Assembly: GCA_964015035.1 (NCBI GenBank)
Contig: CAXHCA010000008.1
Coordinates: 21,189 to 85,188 of the forward strand
Reading direction: 5' to 3'
Source of the DNA: BQJU01 sp964015035
GTDB taxonomy: Bacteria > Bacteroidota > Bacteroidia > Chitinophagales > Saprospiraceae
Length of the DNA: 64,000 bases
Within the stretch, counting starts at the first letter, position 1; every line of letters starts with the position of its first letter. A model generated the notes under the pieces. That model ran no database searches, was not told where the DNA came from, and saw only the letters and a program-made list of their open reading frames with translations. The position numbers and the translations under genes are program-made. Shown piece by piece: positions 42,435 to 51,918 of the stretch.

Positions 42435-42906
42435 AGGGATTATAATTGACAACTATCCGCTTTTAAGGATAGCATACTTACCAAATCATTTTCTCAGCAG
42501 TTGATTGTGTTTATCGAACGTAGGGTAGTTTTATACAGACTAAGGTCAGGCATTGCTGACAGTGATCAATTAGTGCTGTATAGTAGATGTAAGAAAAAAA
42601 GGTAAGTTGAGTCGGTAAAATCTTCGCCTGAGGCTATAACCGAGGGTTGCTTTTTTAATCATGGGATGCGGTTTGTGGGAATAATGAATTATAATTTGTA
42701 TTAACTGAGAACAATTATCCTGAAAATAATTGGTTTCAGTTCGAGAACAAAGATAGAATCTTCTAGGCTCTATTCCATACCAAAAATAGGGTATTTTTTT
42801 CATTATTGCAGAAAAATATGTATTTTTTTTGTTTTTGTTCAGGTTTTGAACAAAATGCTCATTTTGTTATTTATGCAATATGGTCAATGTTCAAAACCAA
42901 TAATTT
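42435..42906. other. Intergenic region, AT-rich, divergent promoters
   Basis: No gene supported in these 472 bp. The right end holds nested inverted repeats (42842-42898). Short frames here lack family resemblance. Confidence 0.6.
42842..42898. promoter_or_regulatory. Nested inverted repeats upstream of the SRPBCC gene
   Basis: Perfect 11-bp arms GGTTTTGAACA (42842-42852) and TGTTCAAAACC (42888-42898) surround a second dyad ACAAAAT-GCTC-ATTTTGT (42850-42867). The right arm ends 8 bp before the ATG at 42907. It could be a regulator-binding site or an mRNA hairpin covering the translation start. Confidence 0.5.
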
Positions 42907-43386
42907 ATGAATGTTAAATGCAAAAGATGGTCTCAATTTGTACCAAGGTCATTGGGGGAAGTTTGGGACTTTTTTTCCCGTCCGGAAAATTTGGACCGGA
43001 TTACACCGGAAGATATGTCATTTGAGATTTTGTCTGATATTAAAGACCTTCCAATGTACGAAGGCATGATCATTCAATACCAAGTGAGCCCCTTTTTAGG
43101 TGTTAAAATGAGGTGGGTCACAGAAATTACAACGGTCCGCGATCGGGCCTATTTTATCGATGAGCAGCGGTTTGGCCCTTATGCATTGTGGCATCACCAA
43201 CACCACTTCGAAGAAGTAGACGGTGGTGTGATGATGAAGGATATCCTGCACTATAAAATTCCTTACGGAATTATTGGGACTATAGCTGATGCGCTGCTGG
43301 TAGATAAAAAAGTGGAATCTATTTTCACCTACCGCGAAAAAGTGGTTGATGACCTTTTTCCAGAGTTAAAACAGCGGGTCCCTTAG
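42907..43386 (+). CDS. SRPBCC (START-like) ligand-binding family protein
   Basis: 159 residues. The helix-grip pattern is clear: SLGEVWDFFSRPENLDRITP, SFEILSDIKDLPMYEGMIIQ, MRWVTEITTVRDRAYFIDEQ, YALWHHQHHFEEVDGGVMMK and a long C-terminal helix (KKVESIFTYREKVVDDLF). Close relatives are often annotated as cell-division-inhibitor-like or polyketide-cyclase-like. The ligand is unknown. The tail is adjacent to and convergent with the T9SS type B cargo, with 2 bp between stops. Confidence 0.88.
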   Translation: MNVKCKRWSQFVPRSLGEVWDFFSRPENLDRITPEDMSFEILSDIKDLPMYEGMIIQYQVSPFLGVKMRWVTEITTVRDRAYFIDEQRFGPYALWHHQHHFEEVDGGVMMKDILHYKIPYGIIGTIADALLVDKKVESIFTYREKVVDDLFPELKQRVP

Positions 43387-43388
43387 TG

Positions 43389-45002
43389 CTATTTAACTAC
43401 TGAAACTGAGCCGGAAAATTGTCTCGTTTTGCCGTCATGCATTAACACACTGGCCAGATAAACATAGACCCCCGGATTGACCAAACGACCATTAAATTTG
43501 CCGTCCCAACCGGCACTAACGGCCGGCGGTAGATGATTACCGCTGTACACCAAGTCCCCCCATCGATTGAAGACTTTCAGGCTTTCCACTTCCACCAGGT
43601 TGCCATTACCCAATACATTAAAATGATCGTTGAATCCATCGTCATTTGGTGAAAAGGCATTGGGAAAGTAAATCTTATAATAGTCGAGAAATAAAGTAAC
43701 CAGACTATCACAACCCAGAGAAGAAGTCAGGGTAACCGGATACACGCCGGGGGATCTGAAACTTTGGGTACCCACTTGGTATTGCTCTCCTTCAAAAATT
43801 AGCGCATTGACGGTATCAGAGGCAAACCCAATGACCGAAAGGTTGAGATGAACGATGCTGTCACAATTATCTACTGTTTTAAAGGTGTCTACATATTCTC
43901 CCGGAAAAGTAAGCTGGTTTTGGCCAAAATTCATGACTTCCCCTTCACAAATAGTATGGTTGATAAATTCCTGAAACACAGGCTTTTGCCAGTTGTAGAT
44001 CTGTGTGATGCTGCATTCCCCATCTCCCAATATCCGAACCCGATATTGCCCTTCTCCGTGCATTGTGCTCAACTGAGGGGCTGTTTCTCCGATCAATGCT
44101 ATCCCATCTTTATACCATTGATAGGTTAAATCAGGATCTTCCGGTACGCGAAGGGAAAAGTCTTCGGCACAAGGATGTTGCATCTCTTCGATCCGGAAAG
44201 TAAAAGCCCGTTCATCAGCCAACACCAAGTTGTCGAAGAAGTAATAGGTACTCCTTAATGAGCTGGTGTTTTGGCAGGAAGGACCAATGGCAATGGCGTA
44301 AATGTCTTGCTCAGGGACAACCGTAATTTCCCCTAAAACCCAGCTATGAGACCCTTGCAGTCTTACTGCCCCCAATTCGACCCAGCCAGGGCCATTGGTA
44401 GGACATCCAAAAAAGTCGTTATTTCCTCCAAAAGGTAGGTTTTCACAATCGGGGGTTCCAAAAAAGGTAATATTAATGGGGGGAGAGGATTGTAAATTGA
44501 CAAATCCAACGTAGAATTCAAAGCGGTATTGGGTATTGGCTTGCAATGGCGCCAGCAAACAAGCTCCCGCGTATTCTTTCCATCCTGGTTGGGGGTTGTT
44601 TTGCTGCAATACCCGCCCATCGCGGAAGCCTACGATGGCATCTCCATCCGGGAAAGGCAGGGGGGGCGGGAAGTCCGGCCATCCCATATAACCACATGTA
44701 TGGAGGTAATCTGTCGTGGCATCCGAAGCTTGAATCCAGGTGTCGGAGCAATACAATTGGCTGCGATCAGAAGGGCAACAGTTCATTTCCTCGAAAGAGG
44801 GATTGGGAATCAGGGAAACAGGCTCGACTACCGGACAGTCGCAGTCTGGGTCATTAAGATCGATCAGGCCATCACCATCATCGTCTATTGCATTGTCGCA
44901 AATTTCTTCTAAAACGGGGACACTCCCGGTAAAAAAATGCGTAAGTGGCAATAGCCCTATCGCAATGCAGGCGGTGATGAGGTGTACCGAGAGACCATTC
45001 AT
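43389..45002 (-). CDS. Secreted T9SS type B cargo
   Basis: 537 residues. N-terminal signal MNGLSVHLITACIAIGLLPL. A calcium-loop segment CDNAIDDDGDGLIDLNDPDC (about 35-54) resembles thrombospondin type-3 repeats. It is followed by a sandwich domain beginning LIPNPSFEEMNCCPSDRSQL (about 65-260) of the carbohydrate-binding CBM4/9-like type. Then an Ig-like/PKD-like segment and a C-terminal gliding-motility-associated (type B) domain: YFPNAFSPNDDGFNDHFNV, LKVFNRWGDLVYSG and VNPGVYVYLASV. Type B cargos are usually attached to the surface or assembled as adhesins. Confidence 0.9.
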   Translation of the reverse strand: MNGLSVHLITACIAIGLLPLTHFFTGSVPVLEEICDNAIDDDGDGLIDLNDPDCDCPVVEPVSLIPNPSFEEMNCCPSDRSQLYCSDTWIQASDATTDYLHTCGYMGWPDFPPPLPFPDGDAIVGFRDGRVLQQNNPQPGWKEYAGACLLAPLQANTQYRFEFYVGFVNLQSSPPINITFFGTPDCENLPFGGNNDFFGCPTNGPGWVELGAVRLQGSHSWVLGEITVVPEQDIYAIAIGPSCQNTSSLRSTYYFFDNLVLADERAFTFRIEEMQHPCAEDFSLRVPEDPDLTYQWYKDGIALIGETAPQLSTMHGEGQYRVRILGDGECSITQIYNWQKPVFQEFINHTICEGEVMNFGQNQLTFPGEYVDTFKTVDNCDSIVHLNLSVIGFASDTVNALIFEGEQYQVGTQSFRSPGVYPVTLTSSLGCDSLVTLFLDYYKIYFPNAFSPNDDGFNDHFNVLGNGNLVEVESLKVFNRWGDLVYSGNHLPPAVSAGWDGKFNGRLVNPGVYVYLASVLMHDGKTRQFSGSVSVVK

Positions 45003-45115
45003 AGCTAGGTGTTTTGAAAATGTGTTAACAGTAGCTAAATATAGGGTTTTACAAGCAGATTTTTAGTTTTGAAAAAGGCTGATTTTGGCAAATCGGCGAC
45101 TTTGGGAAAGCAAAG

Positions 45116-45145
45116 GGCCAGCTCCGATTGAAATCAGGGCTGGCC
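45116..45145 (-). terminator. Hairpin after the duplicated-domain barrel gene
   Basis: GGCCAGCTCCGATT / AATCAGGGCTGGCC, 14 positions with one mismatch and one G-U pair; on the minus strand CTTTGCTTTCCC follows. Confidence 0.55.
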
Positions 45146-45197
45146 GCTTGCTGATATTCCTCTAGTTGAATTATCGGTTCATTTTAGAGATGCTATG

Positions 45198-46886
45198 TTA
45201 GTGTCCAAACATGCTTTTAACACCCAGGTGGATACCTATACTTGGCGTTTTATTGATTTTTCCACGGGCATTCTGATTGAGGTCGAGGTGACCGCTAAGG
45301 CCGGTGTAGAACCAATCCATCCAATAGTAATTGATGCCGACCTCCAAGCCTGCAGCCCAGGAAGTATGTTTGAATTGGTAGGGGAGTACATAGTGTTCTC
45401 CAGCCAGTTGTACCTTCAAGTCTTCCGAATTGATGAACTGCATGCCTCCCGATACTCCTCCGTAGAAGGCAATCCTGGATTGTAGCAAGATATATCTCAA
45501 GATCAATTCAGGCGCAGAGTAGTGGAGTTGAGTGGATAATTTGGCTGCATATTGTGTGGGCATCGGTTCAGTACTAAATACACTTAAGGGCAGACTACCC
45601 GTAATTTCCGTTTTGTGATAGCGGTATCCCAATCCAATCAGTAAGCGTTTATTTAGTGGATAGAAAGCTCTAAGATTGACATTCAATTTTGCAGCGGCTG
45701 AATAATCCTTTACAGGTGCTTCAGCGTAGAATTCTCCACCCATCTTCTTAAATAGCGGTTCAAACAATTCCGGATTAGAATAAATGGGGTCAAGAATCTG
45801 ATCGGGAGTACTTGGTAAATCGGCACCGCCTTCAGGGTGGGTAGTGGCGATGAAGCGGGTACCTCCTTCGAACTGGAATGGTTTGAAGCTGACAACGAAA
45901 TCATCAAATTCGCGTTCGTCAGTAGGGGTGGCCTCTTCTTTGTGTTTTGAGTCATCACCTGGTGCTGCATTGGGGGCACCCAAATCGATTGGATCACTTT
46001 TATCATCCGGGTCGAAGGTAATTGGTTTACTGTCTTTGGTCCACCACCAATTGTGCAATTCAAAATCTTTGCTACTCCGCAGTTTGATTTCAATCGTGCT
46101 GTCCATTGGCATATTGCCATTGCGGTAATGGATAACCTGCAGTTTTTCATCACTATTCTTACAGACGGACTTACAGGGTTCATCTAGGCGGTTCAATTCT
46201 CTTTGCCGGGCACGCGGCTGGCTGAAGGGAGGAAGGTCTTGACAATTGCAGGTCACCTTTTCCGCATCCGCAAAACGCCCGCCATATTTGGGCGTATCTG
46301 TAAGAGAATCCCTTTTTTTATCAATGGGGTCGGGACTGACGTTGCCTTTTAATACGATATGCAGATCATTAACCCCGTAGTCTTCAGGAACCCAGCGGCG
46401 GTCGTCTATTTTAAAATCCTTGACCTTATTTTTTAATTTGATGCTTCGCACAACGTCTTCGCCGGGCACAATGAGACTACCCGACTGGCGGGTTTTAAAT
46501 TGATCCCCTAGTTGTACGTCCCCAACTCTTTCTCCATCATAAGTCCACCACCATTCCCGGATTTTAACAGGTCCGCGACCATCTTTTTTGAAGATACCGT
46601 ACACCGTTCCCCCATTGGGTAAGGGGGTATTGCCTTTGCGGTGAATGGCATTGGGATTATCATCTGTGGAGTTGTCAATGGGGAAGAATTTGTTGATATG
46701 GCGGTCCATTTTCGAATGAGTTCCAGGTTCTTCGATATAAACATTTTCTTCGGTGAACACGATGTGGATGTCATTAACCGAACGGCCGGTGTTATTGATA
46801 AAGACATAAGGTTTGCGAGCGGCAAAAAGGCTGGTCGTGCTGAATAGCAAGATGGCCAATAACTGGATCAGTTGATTGCGTAACAT
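45198..46886 (-). CDS. Outer membrane barrel protein with duplicated N-terminal domain, unknown function
   Basis: 562 residues. Signal peptide MLRNQLIQLLAILLFSTTSL (cleaved near FAARK). Two related regions follow: the first (about 25-130) has VNDIHIVF and IREWWWTYDGERV, the second (about 165-300) has VNDLHIVL and ELHNWWWTKDSKPI. Both share xVNDhHIVh and a WWWT core, so one domain has been duplicated. The second copy carries an insertion with four Cys (CNCQDL, CKSVC). A linker leads to an OmpA-like barrel of about 160 residues (LLIGLGYRYHKTEITGSLPL, AGLEVGINYYWMDWFYTGLS, GIHLGVKSMF). It may display surface-exposed sandwich domains. No family recognised. Confidence 0.82.
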   Translation of the reverse strand: MLRNQLIQLLAILLFSTTSLFAARKPYVFINNTGRSVNDIHIVFTEENVYIEEPGTHSKMDRHINKFFPIDNSTDDNPNAIHRKGNTPLPNGGTVYGIFKKDGRGPVKIREWWWTYDGERVGDVQLGDQFKTRQSGSLIVPGEDVVRSIKLKNKVKDFKIDDRRWVPEDYGVNDLHIVLKGNVSPDPIDKKRDSLTDTPKYGGRFADAEKVTCNCQDLPPFSQPRARQRELNRLDEPCKSVCKNSDEKLQVIHYRNGNMPMDSTIEIKLRSSKDFELHNWWWTKDSKPITFDPDDKSDPIDLGAPNAAPGDDSKHKEEATPTDEREFDDFVVSFKPFQFEGGTRFIATTHPEGGADLPSTPDQILDPIYSNPELFEPLFKKMGGEFYAEAPVKDYSAAAKLNVNLRAFYPLNKRLLIGLGYRYHKTEITGSLPLSVFSTEPMPTQYAAKLSTQLHYSAPELILRYILLQSRIAFYGGVSGGMQFINSEDLKVQLAGEHYVLPYQFKHTSWAAGLEVGINYYWMDWFYTGLSGHLDLNQNARGKINKTPSIGIHLGVKSMFGH

Positions 46887-47247
46887 GACAGTTGAATTTT
46901 GTGGTTAACAAATTGATTGGTACCACAAGTATAGGCTGTATTCGGGGTCGAAATCAATTACAAATAATCGGGAAAATCGAGTGAAAAATACAAGAAAAAC
47001 AAGAGGTGTTGAGTGTGGTTTAGATGGTTTTTAATGTTTTAATCGATTGATAATCAGTGTGTTGTTGTTTGTGTGGCTTCGATTACCCAAAAATGGCAAA
47101 ATCCGCTGAACGATGGTGTGGAATGTTTTTTTGCAACCCTTCAGGCCACAGTCAGATGGGCATAGCGGGATGTTGATTTTTATTTAGGACAACATTTACA
47201 AGATAAACAGGATGGCCATCAATTGAAGTTGGTCAATGAAAATGTAG
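46887..47247. other. Intergenic region without recognisable feature
   Basis: 361 bp between two minus-strand genes. I see only AT-rich sequence and a short imperfect hairpin near 47207-47235; no promoter box I trust and no open frame with family features. Confidence 0.5.
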
Positions 47248-48315
47248 CTAAAAAAACACCACCTTCACATAGCACTGCCCCGGTCCGTCACTGATCTTTA
47301 GGAAATATATAGCCGGAGGAACTTCCCCTGTGGATAGAGTGATTGTTTGCGGGCCGGCGGCCATTAAGGAGGTTTGAGGGAAAGCCTGCACCAACCTGCC
47401 ATTCAGATCAAATAACTCAAAAGATAACCTACAGCTCCTATTCAGCGAAAGCGACACCTGTATTTCATCTCTTAGCACCGGATTGGAAAAGACACTGACC
47501 TCCGAAAAGCCGGGTAACAGCGTTGGTACCGTTGTCGTCATACAGGAATCGTGGATAGAGATGAAGTCCTGTTTATTGGGTCCATAAAAACCGTGTTTGC
47601 TGCAATACATGTGGTAGGCATCCTGCACGATTTCGGTGAGATCAGGGCAGGGAATGGTTAGTAGTTTTACATCATCAATAGTTACAATGGTGAATCGCAG
47701 TTTAGCACTAAACACCATGACATTTCCGGGCGCGAGTCCCGGGCAAATACTATAAATTTCAAAGGTATGAATGCTATCAGTAGTTGATAGTACCTGTTCC
47801 CAAAACGGCTCTGGTGTATTGCCATTACTGGTGGGCACTCCTCCCGGCAAATAGGCCACATTCCAGGAGTCTACCTCCGGGGAATCGCTCCATTGAAAGC
47901 TGACGAAGTTGTTGTTTAAATCCAGAATTTGCAGGTTGAGGGGGGGCGGACAAAAGGGATTAGCTTCCGAATAATCGAGAAATAAGGTAGCACCAAAATG
48001 AAGGCTGTCATCCGTACAGCGGTTGACCGAGGAAAGTTTGTGGAGCTGCGTTTCCGGATGATGTGGCAATGTAAAGAATGGCTCCACATTGGTGATCATA
48101 TCCTCAAAGTTATCGGCTCCCAGGTTGTAAAAATGAATTAAGGAGTAATCGGCTACATTGGCTTCAGGACTAAGTGTAACGGTAATATTGGGTCCGATGC
48201 TACCCGGCTCGTAGCTGTTGATGTACAGGGTGGAGGCCTTGCAAAGCAGGGTATCCTGTGCGAAAACATTGAGCGAAAGGATGCTTAGAGTGAAGGTAGC
48301 GAGGAAAGATTTCAT
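47248..48315 (-). CDS. Secreted T9SS type A cargo
   Basis: 355 residues from the ATG at 48315 (an upstream ATG at 48336 adds seven residues). Signal peptide MKSFLATFTLSILSLNVFAQ. The middle contains a fibronectin type III-like segment (PPLNLQILDLNNNFVSFQWS, VDSWNVAYLPGG). The C-terminal sorting domain has VFSNPVLRDEIQVSLSL, LFDLNGRLVQAFP-type and AIYFLKISDGPGQCYVKVVF, in keeping with type A. Function beyond export is not apparent. It is divergent from the helical-repeat protein gene. Confidence 0.83.
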   Translation of the reverse strand: MKSFLATFTLSILSLNVFAQDTLLCKASTLYINSYEPGSIGPNITVTLSPEANVADYSLIHFYNLGADNFEDMITNVEPFFTLPHHPETQLHKLSSVNRCTDDSLHFGATLFLDYSEANPFCPPPLNLQILDLNNNFVSFQWSDSPEVDSWNVAYLPGGVPTSNGNTPEPFWEQVLSTTDSIHTFEIYSICPGLAPGNVMVFSAKLRFTIVTIDDVKLLTIPCPDLTEIVQDAYHMYCSKHGFYGPNKQDFISIHDSCMTTTVPTLLPGFSEVSVFSNPVLRDEIQVSLSLNRSCRLSFELFDLNGRLVQAFPQTSLMAAGPQTITLSTGEVPPAIYFLKISDGPGQCYVKVVFF

Positions 48316-48337
48316 AACCGAGTTTTTAATCCTCATG

Positions 48338-48352
48338 AATTTAGGCTAAATT
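48338..48352. promoter_or_regulatory. Dyad AATTTAG-G-CTAAATT between divergent genes
   Basis: A perfect 7-bp dyad in the 60-bp space between the divergent genes at 48315 and 48376. Each half resembles a -7 box (CTAAATTT), so it may carry overlapping promoters or an operator. Confidence 0.3.
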
Positions 48353-48375
48353 TCTAAGAAATTCAATCACTGCAC

Positions 48376-49845
48376 ATGCATTCGAGATTGACAGAGTTGT
48401 TGCAGAAATTACCTGCCCCCGAGCTTTCGCGCATCGACAAGTTTGTGCAATCTCCCTATTTTAACACACATAAGCACATTACCCGTCTTTGGGCATTTTA
48501 TCGAAAGTACCATCCTGATTTTGCCGATAATCATTTTAATGATAAAGGAGCTTTTCAGTACCTCTTTGGGAAAAAACAGGCTTTAGATCGCCGCAAACTC
48601 AATCGGTTGAACAGTGAATTGTATAAGCTGATTGAGCAATATATCTGTGTGAGAGAACTGGAGTCTGACCGATATATTACTGATGATTTGCTGATGAACT
48701 TTTTTGAAAAGGAAGGATTATCTGAACATAGTTTGAGTCTGCACCAGCGTTTGCGCAAGCAATTAGCGCAACATCCGGAAGGAGAACAATTGTACTTTCG
48801 AAAACTAGCTTTGGAAAAGTCTTGGTCAACTTATCTTGCTAAGCGGGACAAACGAACCGGAGATGTGAATTTACAAGCCTATAATGAGGCTTTGGACCAT
48901 CATTTTCTTATCCAAAAATTGAAGATTCTAGCCCTCATGGTCAACAGGAGACAAGTGGTACATTCAGATTATGACTTAAGTTGGGCCAAGGAAACGATTG
49001 CGCATGCAGAGGAAGAAAAATATAAGACGAATCCTACGATTCAGCTTTATTTGTGCACCTTAAAAATGCAGCAAAATAGTACAGATAAAAGGTATTATGA
49101 CCAGTTGAAAAACTTGATTGAGAAGTGGTATGAGTCTTTTCCACAGGATGAATTACGGTCATTTTTTGCTTTTCTGACAAACGGGGTAAAATATCATTTT
49201 ACAACCCCAAAATATACACAAGAGCTTTTTGATTTATACCAAAAGCAACTTGAGATGGGGGTTCTTCATCAAAATTCAAAAATTTCCCACGGGGCGTTTA
49301 GAAATGTGGTTTCTGTGGGCTTGGATTTGAAAGAATTAGAATGGGTAGAAAGGTTTATAGACAAGAACAAGAACTGTATCAGCCCTGAATCTTATCAAGA
49401 AGAAGCCTACCTTCTCAATCTAGCCAGCCTCCGTTATTATCAGGGAGCGTTTGATGAGGCTCAACAAATCCTTGCACAACTAAACCCCTCAGATATTTAT
49501 TATAAACTTCTACAAAGAAGCCTACAGTGTCGACTTTTCTATGAGCAAAGAGAATTGCTTTTCCTTGCAAAATTTTTGGCTTCCTTTTCAAAATACGTAC
49601 ACGATCAGCAGGAGAAAATTGCAGAGGCCAAAATCGCATCTTACCGGCATTTTATCAATTACCTGAACGCATTTATCAAGATGATAATGGAAAGTGAAAA
49701 AGCCTGGTCGGCATTTGATCAGGGGCTGCCGATTAGAGAAGCGGAAATAATGGAAAGACTTAAGGATTTAATATTTAAAATTGAAAAAGAATCACTTTTT
49801 TACAATAAAAAATGGCTCCTCGATTGCATCAAAAGATCGTTATAA
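48376..49845 (+). CDS. Alpha-helical solenoid protein, Saprospiria-type, unknown function
   Basis: 489 residues, nearly all helical, with no signal peptide. The N-terminal pattern LQKLPAPELSRIDKFVQSPY, FNTHKHITRLWAFYRKYHPDF, AFQYLFGKKQALDRRKLNRL and LNSELYKLIEQYI resembles a family I associate with Saprospiria, often present as several paralogues. The centre and C-terminus show TPR-like helical pairs (SYQEEAYLLNLASLRYYQGA, FDEAQQILAQLNPSDIYYKL). Likely a cytoplasmic scaffold for protein contacts, but this is inference. Codon use shifts toward A/T relative to neighbours (many AAA, GAA, TTT). Confidence 0.8.
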   Translation: MHSRLTELLQKLPAPELSRIDKFVQSPYFNTHKHITRLWAFYRKYHPDFADNHFNDKGAFQYLFGKKQALDRRKLNRLNSELYKLIEQYICVRELESDRYITDDLLMNFFEKEGLSEHSLSLHQRLRKQLAQHPEGEQLYFRKLALEKSWSTYLAKRDKRTGDVNLQAYNEALDHHFLIQKLKILALMVNRRQVVHSDYDLSWAKETIAHAEEEKYKTNPTIQLYLCTLKMQQNSTDKRYYDQLKNLIEKWYESFPQDELRSFFAFLTNGVKYHFTTPKYTQELFDLYQKQLEMGVLHQNSKISHGAFRNVVSVGLDLKELEWVERFIDKNKNCISPESYQEEAYLLNLASLRYYQGAFDEAQQILAQLNPSDIYYKLLQRSLQCRLFYEQRELLFLAKFLASFSKYVHDQQEKIAEAKIASYRHFINYLNAFIKMIMESEKAWSAFDQGLPIREAEIMERLKDLIFKIEKESLFYNKKWLLDCIKRSL

Positions 49846-49930
49846 ATTTCATCGATATTTATAGCGGTTTTGGCTTACTTCATCGGGGCGTAGCTGGCAA
49901 TGGGTTAATGCTTGGGGAAGTTGCCTTGCG

Positions 49931-50129
49931 TAAATGCTTGTCTGGAGGTAGTGCTTTAGCAGCAAAATTGCAGGTTTTGGGTGCTCGCAAGGCTCATTTT
50001 TGAGTGTATCTCGGCTCAGCCGAGACGGACGAAAAAATAGCCGAAGTAAGGTTCCAAAATCCCGGTTTTACCGAGACTGAATAGCTTGCCCGAATATACT
50101 TCAGGGACTACCTCCAAACATGCACTAAA
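49931..50129 (-). repeat. Inverted-repeat element, copy E (opposite orientation)
   Basis: Reads on the minus strand: TTAGTGCATGTTTGGAGGT... with blocks CTGAAGTATATTCGGG, CGGTAAAACCGGGATTTTGG, CGTCCGTCTCGGCTGAGCCG and the far end TACCTCCAGACAAGCATTTA. It is the only inverted copy of the eight. It fills half of the 388-bp gap between the helical protein and MATE genes. Confidence 0.9.
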
Positions 50130-50199
50130 CCAGCTAAGGCCATTAAAAGGGACCGCCGGAGGCATCTAAGAAGCATAAAAAAAGAGAAATTTAAACTGG

Positions 50200-50221
50200 C
50201 TGTGGGGACAAACCCCAACAG
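50200..50221 (-). terminator. Possible terminator of the MATE gene
   Basis: CTGTGGGG pairs with CCCCAACAG (one bulged base). On the minus strand a T-rich stretch follows only after about 10 nt, so the call is weak. Confidence 0.4.
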
Positions 50222-50233
50222 CACTTTAATGCT

Positions 50234-51664
50234 TTACACCTCCACCGTTTTCCACTTTCCCATACGAAACAACCACACGGCGATCACAGACAAAATGGTC
50301 TCACTGATTGTGACGGCCCAGCAAATGCCAGGAAGCTCCCAGCCTAGTTGTACCGCCAGGAAATACCCCAATGGAATTTCCAATAGCCAAAAGCAGATGA
50401 AATTGATAAGGGTGGGCGTACGCGTATCACCGGCACCGTTGAAGGCCTGGCTAATCACCATGCCGTAGGCAAAAAAGACGTAACCAACGGCAAAAATGCG
50501 CAAACTGTTGATGCCGTGTTCTACAATCACAGGATCCAATGTGAAGAACTGAATCAGTGGGCGAGCGGCGATGAAATAGACAATAGAAACCGTAAATAAA
50601 AAAAGCATACTCATATTAGCCGATCGCCACACGGAGGTAGCAGCCCGATCGGGTTGTTTGGCGCCGAGGTTTTGTCCTACCAATGTGGCGGCGGCGTTGG
50701 CCAATCCCCAAGAGGGCAATAAGGTGAAAATAATCAATCGGATGGCGATGGTATATCCCGATATTGCCTCACTGCCATATCTTGAAATGATGCGCATCAG
50801 GAATATCCAGCTGGCAGAAGCAATGAGAAATTGCCCGGCACCGGTTGCTGCAATATTGCCCAGTTTGCGTAAAATAGTCCAGTCGGGTTGCAGCTTCTTT
50901 ATATGAAATTTCACTGTACTGCGCCCACTGATTAGAATCCACAATTGAAAGCCCACCCCAATGCTGCGTCCAATGGTCGTGGCAACAGCGGCTCCCGTAA
51001 CGCCCATTTCCGGAAAGGGGCCATAGCCAAAAATAAAAAGTGGATCGAGGATAATATTGATGATATTGGCCACCCATAGCGATTGCATGGCATAGGCTGC
51101 ATCTCCGGCACCACGGAAGATGCCATTTAAAAGGAATAGCATCATGATGACAATATTGCTGCCAAACATAATGCGTGTATAAAGGGAGCCGGTAGCAATC
51201 AAACTTTCGCTGCCGCCCATCATGCGCAAGATATCCGGGGCAAAGATTAGTCCGGGAATGCCAATTAGCAGGGAAACGGCAATGGCCAGGTAAACCGCCT
51301 GCAAAATCACCTTGGATGCTTTTTCCTTTTTGCCTTCACCGATATAGCGCGAGATCATTGCTACGGGGGCCATACTGAGTCCGATACCAACGGAATAGAC
51401 TAGCGTGATCACAGATTCTGTAAGGCCAACGGTGGCAATGGCATCGGCGCTGATCTTTGCGACGAAAAAGGCGTCAACAACTGCAAAAAGGGATTCCATA
51501 GCCATTTCCAGAATCATCGGAATGGCCAGTAAAACGATGGCGCGATTGATACTACCAGTGGTATAACTCTTTTCTTCGGAATTCAGTGCTTCTTTGAAGA
51601 TGTCTAATAACTTCTGCATGAGGTCGTCGGGTTTGTCATTGGTTGGGCCACCAATTATGGGCAC
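50234..51664 (-). CDS. MATE family efflux transporter
   Basis: 476 residues with about 12 transmembrane helices in two related halves. Family features: GSINRAIVLLAIPMILEMAM near the start, GLSMAPVAMISRYIGEGKKE, GIFRGAGDAAYAMQSLWVAN in the first half, and PSWGLANAAATLVGQNLGAK, AFNGAGDTRTPTLINFICFW in the second. It exports organic cations or drugs using a sodium or proton gradient; substrate unknown. The start may be 51664 or the ATG at 51619 (MQKLLDIFKE). Single gene. Confidence 0.93.
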   Translation of the reverse strand: MPIIGGPTNDKPDDLMQKLLDIFKEALNSEEKSYTTGSINRAIVLLAIPMILEMAMESLFAVVDAFFVAKISADAIATVGLTESVITLVYSVGIGLSMAPVAMISRYIGEGKKEKASKVILQAVYLAIAVSLLIGIPGLIFAPDILRMMGGSESLIATGSLYTRIMFGSNIVIMMLFLLNGIFRGAGDAAYAMQSLWVANIINIILDPLFIFGYGPFPEMGVTGAAVATTIGRSIGVGFQLWILISGRSTVKFHIKKLQPDWTILRKLGNIAATGAGQFLIASASWIFLMRIISRYGSEAISGYTIAIRLIIFTLLPSWGLANAAATLVGQNLGAKQPDRAATSVWRSANMSMLFLFTVSIVYFIAARPLIQFFTLDPVIVEHGINSLRIFAVGYVFFAYGMVISQAFNGAGDTRTPTLINFICFWLLEIPLGYFLAVQLGWELPGICWAVTISETILSVIAVWLFRMGKWKTVEV

Positions 51665-51918
51665 TTATCCTATACACCGGCGAAAATAAAAAAGTTCCGG
51701 TGGTCCATTTTTTTGCAGGCACCTTGCCATTTGATGGATTGTGCCGTCTTTTTGACTAAATAAAACACGGTCCCGGAAAATTGCAAACAAAGCCTTACTT
51801 TTGAGGTATTAGACAACTCTCGTGATCCAGCGTTAATCAAAAATGTTAATCAACACTTGTTTCGCTATTGGAGATTCACATTTTAGTTTGACCCCGATTT
51901 TATACCGGGTAGATTTGT

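Noticed and set aside
42570..42803. 77-codon minus-strand frame upstream of the SRPBCC gene
   Set aside because: No family resemblance or start signal; located in an AT-rich promoter region.
49812..50003. Short frames reading through repeat elements (also near 57739, 40058 and 30507)
   Set aside because: They consist of repeat sequence and are not shared between copies in the same frame, so they are not genes.
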